Shown piece after piece: positions 21,430 to 29,879 of a DNA stretch of 64,000 nucleotides (the first letter of the stretch is position 1; the number at the start of each line of letters is the position of its first letter). The notes beneath the pieces are model-generated. The model was not told the DNA's origin. It worked only from the letters and a program-made list of their open reading frames with translations, and did not search any database. Source of the DNA: Comamonadaceae bacterium (GTDB lineage: Bacteria; Pseudomonadota; Gammaproteobacteria; Burkholderiales; Rhodocyclaceae); assembly GCA_029255645.1 (NCBI GenBank), contig JANLJE010000006.1, positions 39,872-103,871 of the forward strand, in the 5' to 3' direction. The position numbers and the translations under genes were made by a program.

Positions 21430-21783
21430 TCAGTCCTGGGGCGTGCGGCTCGGGGCCGAAAGCCGGGCATAGGCCACGACGCTGACAAAGAAGATGAGGG
21501 CGAGCAAGGTTTCGATCACGGCCAGCCACTGGCTCGGGCCGGTGTCGCTGGTGGCCCGGACGCTGCCCTCCAGCAGGTAGAGCAGGGCCAGCAGGGAACT
21601 CACCTGGTAGCTGTAGCGCCGCCCCTTGAGGATGCCGAACAGAGGCAGCAGCAAGGGAAAGGACTTGGCCGCCATCCAGGAGCCGCCCGGTTTCAGGGGG
21701 GCGAGCCACAGTTCCCAGGACAGGCAGAGGAAGATCAGGGCGATCAGGCTGGCGCTGGCGGCCAGTTGCAGGCGATTCGACAT
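21430..21783 (-). CDS. DUF2069-family membrane protein
   Basis: A 117-residue inner-membrane protein with about four hydrophobic helices (ASLIALIFLCLSWELWL, FPLLLPLFGIL, VSSLLALLYLLEG, WLAVIETLLALIFFVSVVAYARL). GILKGRRYSYQ and LLYLLEGSVRA fit the DUF2069 pattern. No function is established. It lies about 30 bp downstream of wrbA on the same strand and is probably cotranscribed with it. Confidence 0.85.
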   Translation of the reverse strand: MSNRLQLAASASLIALIFLCLSWELWLAPLKPGGSWMAAKSFPLLLPLFGILKGRRYSYQVSSLLALLYLLEGSVRATSDTGPSQWLAVIETLLALIFFVSVVAYARLSAPSRTPQD

Positions 21784-21814
21784 GGGGATTCCGGGGGAAG
21801 TTGGTGGAGAAGTT

Positions 21815-22417
21815 TCAAGCCAGCTTCAGGGCCAGCTTCAGGGCCAGCCGGGCCAGGCGCTGGCCCTGGAGGAAGGCCAGCCGGGCCGCCTCGGGGCTCA
21901 ATACCGGGCTGCCCTGGGGGCCGGACACATGGCTGGCGCCGTAGGGGGTGCCGCCGTCCCGGGTGGCCGAAAGTTCGTGCCAGTCATGGGGCAGGCCCAT
22001 CAGGATCATGCCGTGATGCAGCAGGGGCAGCATCATGGTCAGCAAGGTAGCCTCGTTGCCGCCATGCAGGCTGCCGCTGGAAGTGAAGACGGTGGCGGGT
22101 TTGCCGGCCAGGGCGCCGTTTTGCCAGAGGGTGAGGGTGCCGTCCCAGAAATACTTCATGGGGGCCGCCATGTTGCCAAAGCGGGTAGGGCTGCCCAGGG
22201 CCAGACCGGCGCATTCCTCCAGGTCCGGGAGTTCCACATAAGGGGCGCCGCTGGCGGGCACGGCGGGCTCGCTGGCCTCGCACAGGGTGGAAACCCTGGG
22301 CACCGTGCGCAGGCGGGGTTGGGTACCGGGGACACTGTCGATGCCCTGGGCGATCTGCTCGGCCAGGGCTCGCACCGAGCCCCGGTGGCTGTAGTAGAGA
22401 ACCAGAATGTCTTTCAT
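21815..22417 (-). CDS. wrbA: NAD(P)H:quinone oxidoreductase, WrbA type
   Basis: A 200-residue flavodoxin-fold FMN enzyme reducing quinones by two electrons. FMN-loop motifs are YYSHRGSVRALAEQIAQG near the N-terminus, GSPTRFGNMAAPMKYFWDG in the middle and FTSSGSLHGGNEATLLTMMLPLLHHGM. The C-terminus ends in LALKLALKLA, encoded by a 12-bp duplication just before the stop, which is unlikely to be part of the fold. It is divergent from the yihY-type gene and shares an overlapping -10 region with it. Confidence 0.93.
   Translation of the reverse strand: MKDILVLYYSHRGSVRALAEQIAQGIDSVPGTQPRLRTVPRVSTLCEASEPAVPASGAPYVELPDLEECAGLALGSPTRFGNMAAPMKYFWDGTLTLWQNGALAGKPATVFTSSGSLHGGNEATLLTMMLPLLHHGMILMGLPHDWHELSATRDGGTPYGASHVSGPQGSPVLSPEAARLAFLQGQRLARLALKLALKLA
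21819..21848 (-). repeat. 12-bp duplication at the 3' end of wrbA
   Basis: Two perfect copies of GCCAGCTTCAGG (21819-21830 and 21831-21842) and a partial third. They are in frame and encode the repeated Ala-Leu-Lys-Leu tail just before the stop at 21815-21817. Confidence 0.85.
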
Positions 22418-22424
22418 GGTGAGC

Positions 22425-22433
22425 TATTATACT
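22425..22433. promoter_or_regulatory. Overlapping divergent -10 elements for wrbA and the yihY-type gene
   Basis: TATTATACT reads TATTAT or TATACT rightwards and TATAAT (22431-22426) leftwards. It ends 5 bp before the yihY-type ATG (22439), and the leftward -10 ends 8 bp before the wrbA ATG (22417). The two starts are 22 bp apart. Both messages would be leaderless or nearly so, and the polymerases must compete for the same site. Confidence 0.5.
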
Positions 22434-22438
22434 GGCCT

Positions 22439-23278
22439 ATGTCCCGCCCTCTTCATCGCATCCTGTTCGATCTCCCCGTCGATCTGGTCCATGTCTTCCT
22501 GCGGCAGCGGCTGACTCAGGTGGCCGCCGCGCTGTCCTTTTCCACCTTGCTGACCCTGGTGCCCCTGGTTTCCCTGGTCCTGGTGGTGGCGTCCTTCCTG
22601 CCCGGTTTCAGCGTGCTGGTGGGGCAGCTCGACAGCTTCTTGATGCAGACCCTGCTGCCGGGCAAGTCGGGAGGCGCCGTGGCCGAGCAGGTTTATCTTC
22701 TGGCCAGCAAGGCCAGGGAGCTCACCTGGCCCTGGGTGCTGGCGCTGGCCTGGATGGTGTTCCTGCTCCTGCACACCCTGGAGGATGCGCTCAATCAGGT
22801 CTGGGGAGTCAGTGAGAGTCGCTCCTGGCTGCGCAGCCTGCCCCTGTACCTGTGCGGGATGGTGGGGGTGCCCCTGCTGATGGGGGGGCTGACCAGCCTG
22901 CTGGGCTTCCTGGTCAGGCTGGCTTTGGGCTGGAGCGGCGAGCTGGCTCCCCTGGAGACAGAGTTCCTGAAGGGCCTCAACCTGGTCATCCTGGGAGGCT
23001 TCTTCGCGCTGCTCTACTATGCCATGCCCCACGTCCGGGTCAGCCCCTGGGCCGCGCTTTGCGGGGGCGTTCTGGTGAGCCTTGGGCTCGTCGGGATGAA
23101 GTCCGGGTTTCTCTGGTACATGGCCAGGGCGACCTTCTACTCCAAGGTCTATGGCACGCTTTCGGCCCTGCCCATTTTCCTGGTCTGGCTTTATCTGGCC
23201 TGGATCCTGGTCCTGGTGGTGGCGGTCATGGTGGCCAGCCTGGACGGGGCCCTCACGAGGCGTCGGCCTCGATCGTGA
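22439..23278 (+). CDS. YihY/virulence factor BrkB family inner-membrane protein
   Basis: A 279-residue polytopic protein with about six transmembrane helices. Family hallmarks are RLTQVAAALSFSTLLTLVPLVSLVL near the N-terminus, W-MVFLLLHTLEDALNQVWGV, the YYAMPHVRVSPWAALCGG stretch and LPIFLVWLYLAWILVLV. These proteins were once mislabelled ribonuclease BN; their real role is unknown. The start MSRPLHRIL gives a normal family length. The end overlaps the convergent PilZ-like gene by 26 bp. Confidence 0.92.
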   Translation: MSRPLHRILFDLPVDLVHVFLRQRLTQVAAALSFSTLLTLVPLVSLVLVVASFLPGFSVLVGQLDSFLMQTLLPGKSGGAVAEQVYLLASKARELTWPWVLALAWMVFLLLHTLEDALNQVWGVSESRSWLRSLPLYLCGMVGVPLLMGGLTSLLGFLVRLALGWSGELAPLETEFLKGLNLVILGGFFALLYYAMPHVRVSPWAALCGGVLVSLGLVGMKSGFLWYMARATFYSKVYGTLSALPIFLVWLYLAWILVLVVAVMVASLDGALTRRRPRS

Positions 23279-24737
23279 ACACTTCCACCCGCCCGGTTTG
23301 TTCGCTGATGCCTGAGGCGCGCACCTGGCGGATCTCCAGATTGGCCTGCTCGATCAGCAGCAGGAGTTTGTGGTTCAGGTCGTTGATGGCGCCGGCAGGT
23401 ACTACCAGCACCGGCTCATTGCGCAGCGGTGGCAGGGCCGGCAGGATCAGGGCCGAGATCTGGGCCGGGTTGCCGGGGTCGCCGGGAATGGCGAGCAGGG
23501 CGGGGATGGCTTCCGGGGCGAGAACCTGGAGGCCGATTTCGATATGCTCGGGATTTTCGGAAATGGCCCAGCGCACGAGCCCGATCTGCCAGCGTTCGTT
23601 GCTGGCGGCATCGGTCTCGGTGCGCAGGGCGACGATGTCTCCCAACCGGACACGCCTGGCTTTGCCGTTCAGGTGCATCAGCGCATAACCGTCGGGACTT
23701 TCGTTGGTGATCAGCCACTGGCTGAAGTCGTCGCTGCTCATCTCCTCCGGAGTCTGCAGCATGCGCCAGAGGCGAGGCAGGCCGGAACAGAGGGTGGCCC
23801 GGTGGGGCTGGCGGCGGCGGGGGAAGCGCCGCTTGCCCGGGTTGCCCCAGAAGGCAATCAGGCGGCGCAAGGTGCCTCTGCCGGCCGGGGTGGCCGCCAG
23901 GGGCGGAAGTTGCAGCGACTGGGCCGACTGGCCCTGGGTCAGGGCTTCCAGATGAGCCTGGGCCTGCTGGGCCATGGCGCGGCAGGAAAAATAGTAAACC
24001 TGGTAGTCCGCAGGAGGGGGGCGACGGGCCAGGGCAAAGGCGGGAAAATCGCGGCTCGGGTCGATCCAGAACACCCCCTTGACCTCCGCCGGCGGCGCTT
24101 CGCTGATTTCCAGCTGCCGGGCCTGGCTTCGGGCGTAGTGGGCGATGAACATCAGTTCCGGGGCGGAAAAGGAAGCCGGCTGGGCGCAGGCCAGCAGCAG
24201 GGCCTCGCAGTAGGCGGGCGGCAACTGGGGGTGGGCGGGGTCCGGGCGCTTGTCGCGAATCTGCAAAAAGGTGGCGTGCAGGCGTTGCCAGATGCCCAGG
24301 CCGGGAGGTGCCGCCGCCAGATGGCTGAGGTACAGGTGCTGGCTCAGGCAAAAAGCCGTGCGCTCCAGGGGGAGGCAGATGTCACTGTCACTGGCAGCGT
24401 GGGGCAGGGATTTGAAAACGCTCTCGTAGGCCAGGGCAAAGCTGTCCAGGACGTCCTGGAGGGTGTGGAATTGCTGCCGGACCGGGCGGGGCAGGGGAAT
24501 GCTGGCCTTGCTGAGCTGGGTGATCCGGGATTCCAGGGATGCCGTGGCACAGGTAAACAGCATTTCCAGGAGTTTCAGGGTTTGCCGGGCAGGAAGCGGG
24601 GTTTCCCGCAGGGTCTGCAACTGGGTGGCCAGTCCCTCCAGATCCAGGTCGGGAGCGTCCCGGTGGGTTGCCAGCCAGGTCAGGATCAGCCGCACATTTG
24701 CGTCAGTGAGGTCGGTCATGGTGGTGCTTTCCGGCAT
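23253..24737 (-). CDS. Large hypothetical protein with C-terminal PilZ-like domain
   Basis: A 494-residue soluble protein. The first ~340 residues are helical and not a family I can name. The C-terminal ~150 residues look like PilZ: NESPDGYALMHLNG carries the (D/N)xSxxG motif, followed by VRLGDIVALRTE and WQIGLVRWA. The usual RxxxR motif before it is not clear (PRLWRM instead), so c-di-GMP binding is uncertain. The ATG at 24737 has GGAGA 5 bp upstream and is preferred over one 18 codons earlier. It is divergent from rpsP. Confidence 0.8.
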   Translation of the reverse strand: MPESTTMTDLTDANVRLILTWLATHRDAPDLDLEGLATQLQTLRETPLPARQTLKLLEMLFTCATASLESRITQLSKASIPLPRPVRQQFHTLQDVLDSFALAYESVFKSLPHAASDSDICLPLERTAFCLSQHLYLSHLAAAPPGLGIWQRLHATFLQIRDKRPDPAHPQLPPAYCEALLLACAQPASFSAPELMFIAHYARSQARQLEISEAPPAEVKGVFWIDPSRDFPAFALARRPPPADYQVYYFSCRAMAQQAQAHLEALTQGQSAQSLQLPPLAATPAGRGTLRRLIAFWGNPGKRRFPRRRQPHRATLCSGLPRLWRMLQTPEEMSSDDFSQWLITNESPDGYALMHLNGKARRVRLGDIVALRTETDAASNERWQIGLVRWAISENPEHIEIGLQVLAPEAIPALLAIPGDPGNPAQISALILPALPPLRNEPVLVVPAGAINDLNHKLLLLIEQANLEIRQVRASGISEQTGRVEVFTIEADAS

Positions 24738-24855
24738 GGCGATTCTCCAGTATGGGGAGAGGAGGATAATCAAAATCCGCGTGCTTTTCACTCGCGCTGG
24801 AGAAAAAACGGGAGGAGGCGTTTCCGGGAAGAGAGAAAATGCCGGCTCCCATCAC

Positions 24856-24883
24856 TTGTTTTTCTCTGTTTTCCCTTTATAAT
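24856..24883 (+). promoter_or_regulatory. Promoter of the rpsP operon
   Basis: TTGTTT (24856-24861), 16-bp spacer, TATAAT (24878-24883). The leader to rpsP is about 30 nt and AT-rich compared with its surroundings, as expected for a strong ribosomal-protein promoter. Confidence 0.7.
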
Positions 24884-24919
24884 CCAGCCCTTTTCGTTTT
24901 TACTCAACCGGATAAAACA

Positions 24920-25174
24920 ATGGTCGTAATTCGCCTTGCCCGCGGTGGTGCCAAGAAGCGCCCCTTCTATAACCTGGTCGTGACCGACTCCCGTAACCGC
25001 CGCGATGGCCGTTTCGTTGAGCGCATCGGCTTTTACAACCCCGTTGCCGCCGAAAGCGAAGAAGGCTTGCGCGTGGCCCTGGATCGTCTGAGCTACTGGC
25101 AACAGAACGGTGCCCAACTGTCCCCCACGGCTGCCCGTCTGGTCAAGCAATACGCAGCCCGGCAGGCGGCCTGA
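24920..25174 (+). CDS. rpsP: 30S ribosomal protein S16
   Basis: An 84-residue small-subunit protein. The start [32 protein letters not shown] is unmistakable, and the C-terminal part ([20 protein letters not shown]) fits. A longer in-frame start upstream would cross the promoter and is rejected. It is first in the canonical rpsP-rimM-trmD-rplS operon. Confidence 0.98.
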   Translation: MVVIRLARGGAKKRPFYNLVVTDSRNRRDGRFVERIGFYNPVAAESEEGLRVALDRLSYWQQNGAQLSPTAARLVKQYAARQAA

Positions 25175-25192
25175 TTCTCCGGGTGAGCGCTC

Positions 25193-25744
25193 TTGCCTGA
25201 ACTTGGCAACGAATCTGGCAACGAACCTGGCAACGAACCTGGCATCATTGTCCTGGGCCGTATCGTCGGCCCCTACGGGGTTCAGGGCTGGGTAAGGGTG
25301 CATCCTTTTGGGGATGATCCCCTCAGTTGGCAGGGGATGCCCCTCTGGTGGCTGTCACCCCGCGCCACGGGAGCCTGGCAGGAACATCCCCTGAAAAGTT
25401 TCAGGGTGCACGGAGATGGCCTTGTGGCGGCCTTCGAGGATGTGGTGGACCGTGACGGTGCCGAAGCCCTCAAGGGCTGGTGGATCGGCGCTCCCCGCGA
25501 GGCGCTGCCGGTTCCGGCGGAAGACGAGTTCTACTGGGCCGATCTGATCGGCATGGATGTTCTCAATACGGCGGGTGAGTCGCTCGGCGCGGTCGAGGGG
25601 CTGATCGAAACCGGGGCCAATGATGTACTCCGGGTGGTCGATGCCGAGGGACAGGAACGCCTCCTGCCTTTTGTCGATGCCGTGGTCAGGCAGGTGGATG
25701 CGGCAACCCGGCAGATCCGGGTGGAGTGGGGCCTGGACTGGTGA
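25193..25744 (+). CDS. rimM: Ribosome maturation factor RimM
   Basis: A 183-residue 16S rRNA processing protein that binds S19 on the maturing 30S head. IIVLGRIVGPYGVQGWVRVHPFGDDP is the RimM N-terminal beta-barrel motif. The PRC-barrel half contains EFYWADLIGMDVLNTAGESLG, ETGANDVLRVV and LLPFVDAVV. The start is a TTG with GGGTGAG upstream. The first ~17 residues (ELGNESGNEPGNEPG) come from a 12-bp DNA repeat and are not conserved. Confidence 0.95.
   Translation: MPELGNESGNEPGNEPGIIVLGRIVGPYGVQGWVRVHPFGDDPLSWQGMPLWWLSPRATGAWQEHPLKSFRVHGDGLVAAFEDVVDRDGAEALKGWWIGAPREALPVPAEDEFYWADLIGMDVLNTAGESLGAVEGLIETGANDVLRVVDAEGQERLLPFVDAVVRQVDAATRQIRVEWGLDW
25203..25244 (+). repeat. 12-bp tandem repeat at the 5' end of rimM
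   Basis: Units TTGGCAACGAAT, CTGGCAACGAAC, CTGGCAACGAAC and a partial CTGGCA. They are in frame and encode the GNE(S/P) repeats at the RimM N-terminus. Confidence 0.92.
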
Positions 25745-25793
25745 TGCCAACCCCTGGTGATGCCAACCGTGATGCCAACCCGTGACTGAACCC
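25739..25793 (+). repeat. Tandem repeat spanning the rimM stop and trmD start
   Basis: Units TGGTGATGCCAACCC (25739-25753), TGGTGATGCCAACC (25755-25768), GTGATGCCAACCC (25769-25781) and a degenerate GTGACTGAACCC (25782-25793). The first unit contains the rimM TGA (25742-25744) and the last holds the trmD GTG start. Confidence 0.9.
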
Positions 25794-26609
25794 GTGCCTG
25801 AGGATGCCAGGCCCGTCCCCGCGGTCTTTGATGGCATCACCCTGTTTCCGGAAATGTTTGCGGCCCTCACGGCTTCGGGCATCACCCGCAAGGCGCTGGA
25901 AGAAGGCCGCTGGTCCTTTACTGCCTGGAACCCCAGGGATTACGCCGACAATGTCTGGCGCAGCGTGGATGACCGCCCCTACGGCGGTGGTCCCGGCATG
26001 GTGATGCAGCCCGGTCCGCTGGAAAAAACCATCCTGGCCGCCAAAGCCCGCCAGCAACGAGCCGGCAAGGCAGGTAGCCGGGTGATTTATCTCTCGCCCC
26101 AGGGGCGGCCCCTGACCCACCAGCGGGTCATGGAGCTGGCCACGGGAGACGAAGGTCTGATCCTGCTCTGCGGGCGCTACGAGGGGGTGGACGAACGCCT
26201 CATCGAGCGCTGTGTGGATGAGGAAATCTCCATCGGGGACTTTGTCCTCTCGGGCGGCGAGCTGCCGGCCATGGTCCTGATGGATGCGGTGATCCGCCAG
26301 TTGCCCGGCGTGCTGGGCGATGCGGCTTCCGCGGTTGAAGATTCATTTGTGGCGGGCCTGCTGGATTGCCCCCACTACACCCGCCCCGAGGTTTATCAAG
26401 GGCAGGGGGTGCCGGAAGTCCTGTTGTCCGGCAACCACGCCAGAATTCGCCGCTGGCGGCTCAAGGAGTCGCTGGCACGGACCCGGAAGCGCAGGCCGGA
26501 ACTCCTGACGCAACGCGTGCTGAACGCGGAAGAAACGCAACTCCTCGCCGAGATTCTTGCAGAAGAAGGGCGGCAGAAGAGCAATGCGGTGAGCAATGAC
26601 ACTCAATAA
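25782..26609 (+). CDS. trmD: tRNA (guanine-N1)-methyltransferase TrmD
   Basis: A 275-residue SPOUT methyltransferase making m1G37, which prevents frameshifting. [14 protein letters not shown] is the family start. The SAM-binding trefoil-knot region includes [70 protein letters not shown] is also intact. The start is GTG (25782, or 25794); both add an unusual 14-18 residue N-terminal extension derived from the DNA repeat, because no start codon occurs closer to FDGITLF. Confidence 0.96.
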   Translation: MTEPVPEDARPVPAVFDGITLFPEMFAALTASGITRKALEEGRWSFTAWNPRDYADNVWRSVDDRPYGGGPGMVMQPGPLEKTILAAKARQQRAGKAGSRVIYLSPQGRPLTHQRVMELATGDEGLILLCGRYEGVDERLIERCVDEEISIGDFVLSGGELPAMVLMDAVIRQLPGVLGDAASAVEDSFVAGLLDCPHYTRPEVYQGQGVPEVLLSGNHARIRRWRLKESLARTRKRRPELLTQRVLNAEETQLLAEILAEEGRQKSNAVSNDTQ

Positions 26610-26618
26610 GGAACTCAC

Positions 26619-26996
26619 ATGAACCTGATCGAACAACTGGAACAAGAAGAAATCGCCCGTCTGGGCAAGACCATCCCCGAATTCTCGCCCGGCGATACCG
26701 TCGTCGTGCAGGTGAAGGTCAAGGAAGGTAACCGCGAGCGGCTGCAGGCTTACGAAGGCGTCGTCATCGCCAAGCGTAACCGGGGGCTCAACTCGGCCTT
26801 CATCGTGCGCAAGATCTCCTCCGGCGAAGGGGTGGAACGGACCTTCCAGACCTACTCTCCCCTGGTGGCCGGCATCGAAGTCAAGCGCCGCGGTGATGTG
26901 CGCCGGGCCAAGCTGTACTACCTGCGCGAGCGCTCCGGCAAGTCCGCCCGGATCAAGGAAAAGCTGGTGCGCAAGCACGTCCCCAGCGCCGCCTGA
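26619..26996 (+). CDS. rplS: 50S ribosomal protein L19
   Basis: A 125-residue large-subunit protein at the 30S-50S interface. Motifs [56 protein letters not shown] and [27 protein letters not shown] are family-typical. It ends the rpsP operon, followed by a hairpin terminator. Confidence 0.98.
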   Translation: MNLIEQLEQEEIARLGKTIPEFSPGDTVVVQVKVKEGNRERLQAYEGVVIAKRNRGLNSAFIVRKISSGEGVERTFQTYSPLVAGIEVKRRGDVRRAKLYYLRERSGKSARIKEKLVRKHVPSAA

Positions 26997-27070
26997 GCGA
27001 CCGGGGTACCGCTCGTGCCCGGCCTCCAGCCCCGGTTATCCGGGTCCTGGGCGGGCACAAACCGAAGCTC

Positions 27071-27095
27071 GACGAGGCCGCCTGGCGGCCTCGTC
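27071..27095. terminator. Terminator between rplS and ectD
   Basis: Ten-bp stem GACGAGGCCG / CGGCCTCGTC with loop CCTGG, followed by TTACAA. It lies between two convergent operons. The U-tract is weak on the rplS side. Confidence 0.6.
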
Positions 27096-27114
27096 TTACA
27101 ACAGGGCGAAGACG

Positions 27115-28053
27115 TCAGGATTGACCCACCGGGGTGAAGTCCTCGCGCTCCGCAATGAAGTCGGGCCGGGGAGGCAGGCCGCAAAACGGCTCCACCGGGT
27201 TGTTGTCGATACTGTTGAACACCATGAACACGTTACTGCGGGGCAGGGGCGTGATGTTGGAGTTCGAACCGTGCATCACATTGCATTCGAAGAAGGTCAC
27301 CGAACCGGCCAAGCCGGTGGGCGCCGTGATGCCGTACTCCTCAACCAGCTGCGTCAGGCTCTCGTCGTCGGGCACCCCGATGTCTTGCTGCTGGAGCGAG
27401 ATCTTGTAGTGGTTTTCTGGCGTGGCGCCGACACAGCTCACGTAGCGATGATGCGAGCCGGGCATGATCATCAGCGGCCCGTTGCATGGGGTGTTTGCCG
27501 TCAGGGCGATTGAGCAGCTTACCATGCGCATGGCCGGAATGCCGTCTTCCACGTGCCAGGTTTCGAAGTCGGAATGCCAGTAAAACTCCTTGCCGCGAAA
27601 GCCGCCCTTGTAGTTCACCCGCGACTGATGGATATATACCTCACTGCCCAGCAGTTGCCGCGCGATGGCCACCAGCTTGGGGTGATGTGCCAGTCGTTTG
27701 AGCACGGGGCTGCTGCGGTGCACCGCAAAAAGGGAGCGCAGCTCGCGGCTGCCCGGCTCGATCACGGCTTCGTCCGCGTCCTTGATGGCCTCGTCGGCCC
27801 GTAGCCGCTGCAGTTCGTCCAGATAGGTCTGCACCTCCTCAGGGCTGATCAGGTCGTCGAAGTGCAGGTAGCCGTGATCGATGTAGTCGTTGAGCTGGCT
27901 TTCGCTCAGCGGGCCGCTCCCTGGCTCGCCCCACACCACCGGGTCCAGCCGGGGCGTGATCAGTATGTCGCGGCCAAAGCGCGAGGGGTAACGGTCATCG
28001 GCGCGCGGGTGCCGCGGCAATGAAGTGGCCTTCATCGGGTTGGATGTCGACAT
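27115..28053 (-). CDS. ectD: Ectoine hydroxylase EctD
   Basis: A 312-residue Fe(II)/2-oxoglutarate dioxygenase that converts ectoine to 5-hydroxyectoine. The EctD signature is present: FYWHSDFETWHVEDGIP carries the first His and Asp of the iron triad, and NVMHGSNSNITPLPRSNVFMVFNS carries the second His and the 2-oxoglutarate Arg. The ATG at 28053 has AAGGAG upstream and is preferred to one ten codons earlier. It starts 13 bp after ectC and is the last gene of the operon. Length matches the family (about 300 aa). Confidence 0.96.
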   Translation of the reverse strand: MSTSNPMKATSLPRHPRADDRYPSRFGRDILITPRLDPVVWGEPGSGPLSESQLNDYIDHGYLHFDDLISPEEVQTYLDELQRLRADEAIKDADEAVIEPGSRELRSLFAVHRSSPVLKRLAHHPKLVAIARQLLGSEVYIHQSRVNYKGGFRGKEFYWHSDFETWHVEDGIPAMRMVSCSIALTANTPCNGPLMIMPGSHHRYVSCVGATPENHYKISLQQQDIGVPDDESLTQLVEEYGITAPTGLAGSVTFFECNVMHGSNSNITPLPRSNVFMVFNSIDNNPVEPFCGLPPRPDFIAEREDFTPVGQS

Positions 28054-28066
28054 GCGGGATCTCCTT

Positions 28067-28456
28067 TCAATCGCCCAAAGCATAGGCGCCGGTTTCGTCG
28101 TGCACCTCGCGTCCCGTCAGCGGCGGGTTGAATACGCACACCATGCGCATGTGGGTGCCTTTGTTGGCGCGCAGAATGTGACGGTCGTGCTGGTTCAGAC
28201 AGTACAGCGTGCCGGGGCGAATAGGGTGGGTGATCCCGGTGGCCAGATCGACGATCTCGCCCTCGCCCTCGATGCAATACACCGTCTCGAAGTGGTGCTG
28301 GTAGGCAAACTCGTGTTCGCTACCTGCTTTGATGAGGGTGTCGTTGACCGAATAGCCCACGCCGGCATCCTTGTAGATCAGGCGGCGGCTATTCCAGCCT
28401 TCGGTGTCTACGTCGGCGTCAGTGCCGATCACCTCATCCAGGTGTTTCACGATCAT
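28067..28456 (-). CDS. ectC: L-ectoine synthase EctC
   Basis: A 129-residue cupin that cyclises N-gamma-acetyl-diaminobutyrate to ectoine. The start MIVKHLDEVIGTDADVDTEGWNSRRL matches the family, with AAGGAGAA before it. The cupin core has HHFETVYCIEGEGEIVDL and GTLYCLNQHDRHILRA, with Glu, Tyr and His in the positions of the metal site. It sits between ectB and ectD. Confidence 0.96.
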   Translation of the reverse strand: MIVKHLDEVIGTDADVDTEGWNSRRLIYKDAGVGYSVNDTLIKAGSEHEFAYQHHFETVYCIEGEGEIVDLATGITHPIRPGTLYCLNQHDRHILRANKGTHMRMVCVFNPPLTGREVHDETGAYALGD

Positions 28457-28496
28457 GATTTTCTCCTTGTTTCGGTGCGTGTATGAGGGAAGGGAT

Positions 28497-29789
28497 TCAG
28501 ATCGCCTTGGCCAACGCGGCTTTTGGGGTGTGGGCAGTGGCCGGCACACCCAGTACGGCACAGAGGCTGTCTTCGATTACGTCAAGGCCGCAGGCCAGTT
28601 CCTGCTCGGTGATGGTGAGGCTGGGCAGCAGCTTGAGCACCTGGTCGTCGATCCCGGCTGTCTCGATGATCAGCCCTCGCTCGAAACAGGCCTGCGAAAC
28701 ACGTCCTGCGAGCAAGGGGTCGCCAAATTCGATGCCCCAGATGAGGCCTCGGCCGCGCACCTGGGCGCCGGGTGACAGACGCTCTGCCATGGACTGCAGC
28801 CGCTGCTCTACCTGCTGCCCTTTTTTTTGTACCGCCTGGGTCAGGGCGTCGTTTTGCCAGAACTGCAGCGCCGCCGTGGCGGTCACGAAGGCAGGGCAAT
28901 GGCCGCGGAAGGTGCCGTTGTGCTCGCCTGGCGCCCACTGGTCCAATTCGGGCTTGATGAGCACCAGAGCCAGCGGTAATCCGTAGCCCGACAGCGACTT
29001 GGACAAAGTCACGATGTCGGGCACGATGCCGGCCTCCTCGAAACTGAAGAAGCGGCCGGTGCGTCCGCAGCCAACCTGGATATCATCTACGATCAGCACG
29101 ATGCCGTATTCGGCCGTGATGCGCCGCAGGCGCTGCAGCCACTGCACACTGGCTACATTTACGCCGCCTTCGGCCTGCACGGTTTCCACGATCACGGCGG
29201 CCGGCATGTCCATGCCGCTGCCGCCGTCTTTCAGCAGGGCTTCGAAATAGTCCAGCGTATCGGTGTCGGCTCCCAGATAGCCGTCGAACGGCACTGCGGC
29301 GCTGTTGCTGAGCGGCACGCCAGCGCCGGCGCGTTTGAAGCCATTGCCGGTCACGGCCAGGGCACCCAGAGTCATGCCATGAAAAGCATTGGTGAAACCC
29401 ACCACCTGCTCGCGTCCGGTCACCTTGCGGGCCAGCTTCAGCGCCGCTTCCACCGCGTTGGTGCCGGTAGGGCCGGGAAACTGGAACTTGTAGTGAAGGC
29501 CTCGCGGTTGCAGGATCACTTCGTAGAAGCGCTCGATGAAACGCTGCTTGGCTTCACTGTACATGTCCAGGGTGTGGGTGATGCCATCGCGCATCAGGTA
29601 GGCCAATAGGGCCTGCTTGATCCTGTCCGGGTTGTGGCCATAGTTGAGCACACCGGCCCCGCAAAAAAAATCGAGGTATCGGCGGCCTTCGATGTCAGTC
29701 ATCCAGGCCCCCTTGGCGCTGCTGAATATGGCTGGAAAGGTGCGGCAGTAACCGCGGACTTCGGATTCGTGCTGTTCAAAGGTAATCAT
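28497..29789 (-). CDS. ectB: Diaminobutyrate--2-oxoglutarate aminotransferase EctB
   Basis: A 430-residue class III aminotransferase converting aspartate-semialdehyde to L-2,4-diaminobutyrate, the first step of ectoine synthesis. The PLP Lys is in TLSKSLSGYGLPLALVL. The cofactor Asp is in IVLIVDDIQVGCGRTG. The ATG at 29789 has AGGAGGG 5 bp upstream; the longer frame adds a non-conserved Arg-rich tail. Context with ectA, ectC and ectD separates it from a siderophore-type DABA aminotransferase. Confidence 0.96.
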   Translation of the reverse strand: MITFEQHESEVRGYCRTFPAIFSSAKGAWMTDIEGRRYLDFFCGAGVLNYGHNPDRIKQALLAYLMRDGITHTLDMYSEAKQRFIERFYEVILQPRGLHYKFQFPGPTGTNAVEAALKLARKVTGREQVVGFTNAFHGMTLGALAVTGNGFKRAGAGVPLSNSAAVPFDGYLGADTDTLDYFEALLKDGGSGMDMPAAVIVETVQAEGGVNVASVQWLQRLRRITAEYGIVLIVDDIQVGCGRTGRFFSFEEAGIVPDIVTLSKSLSGYGLPLALVLIKPELDQWAPGEHNGTFRGHCPAFVTATAALQFWQNDALTQAVQKKGQQVEQRLQSMAERLSPGAQVRGRGLIWGIEFGDPLLAGRVSQACFERGLIIETAGIDDQVLKLLPSLTITEQELACGLDVIEDSLCAVLGVPATAHTPKAALAKAI

Positions 29790-29879
29790 CGGACCCTCCT
29801 TTTTGATGAGTGAAAGACGTCGTCCCGTCGGGCGCATGGCGCGCGCGGGAGGTGGCAAAGGCGCGCTGGGCGCGCCGTT

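Noticed and set aside
26997..27114. tRNA or small RNA gene after rplS
   Set aside because: Only a terminator-like hairpin is present; no cloverleaf.
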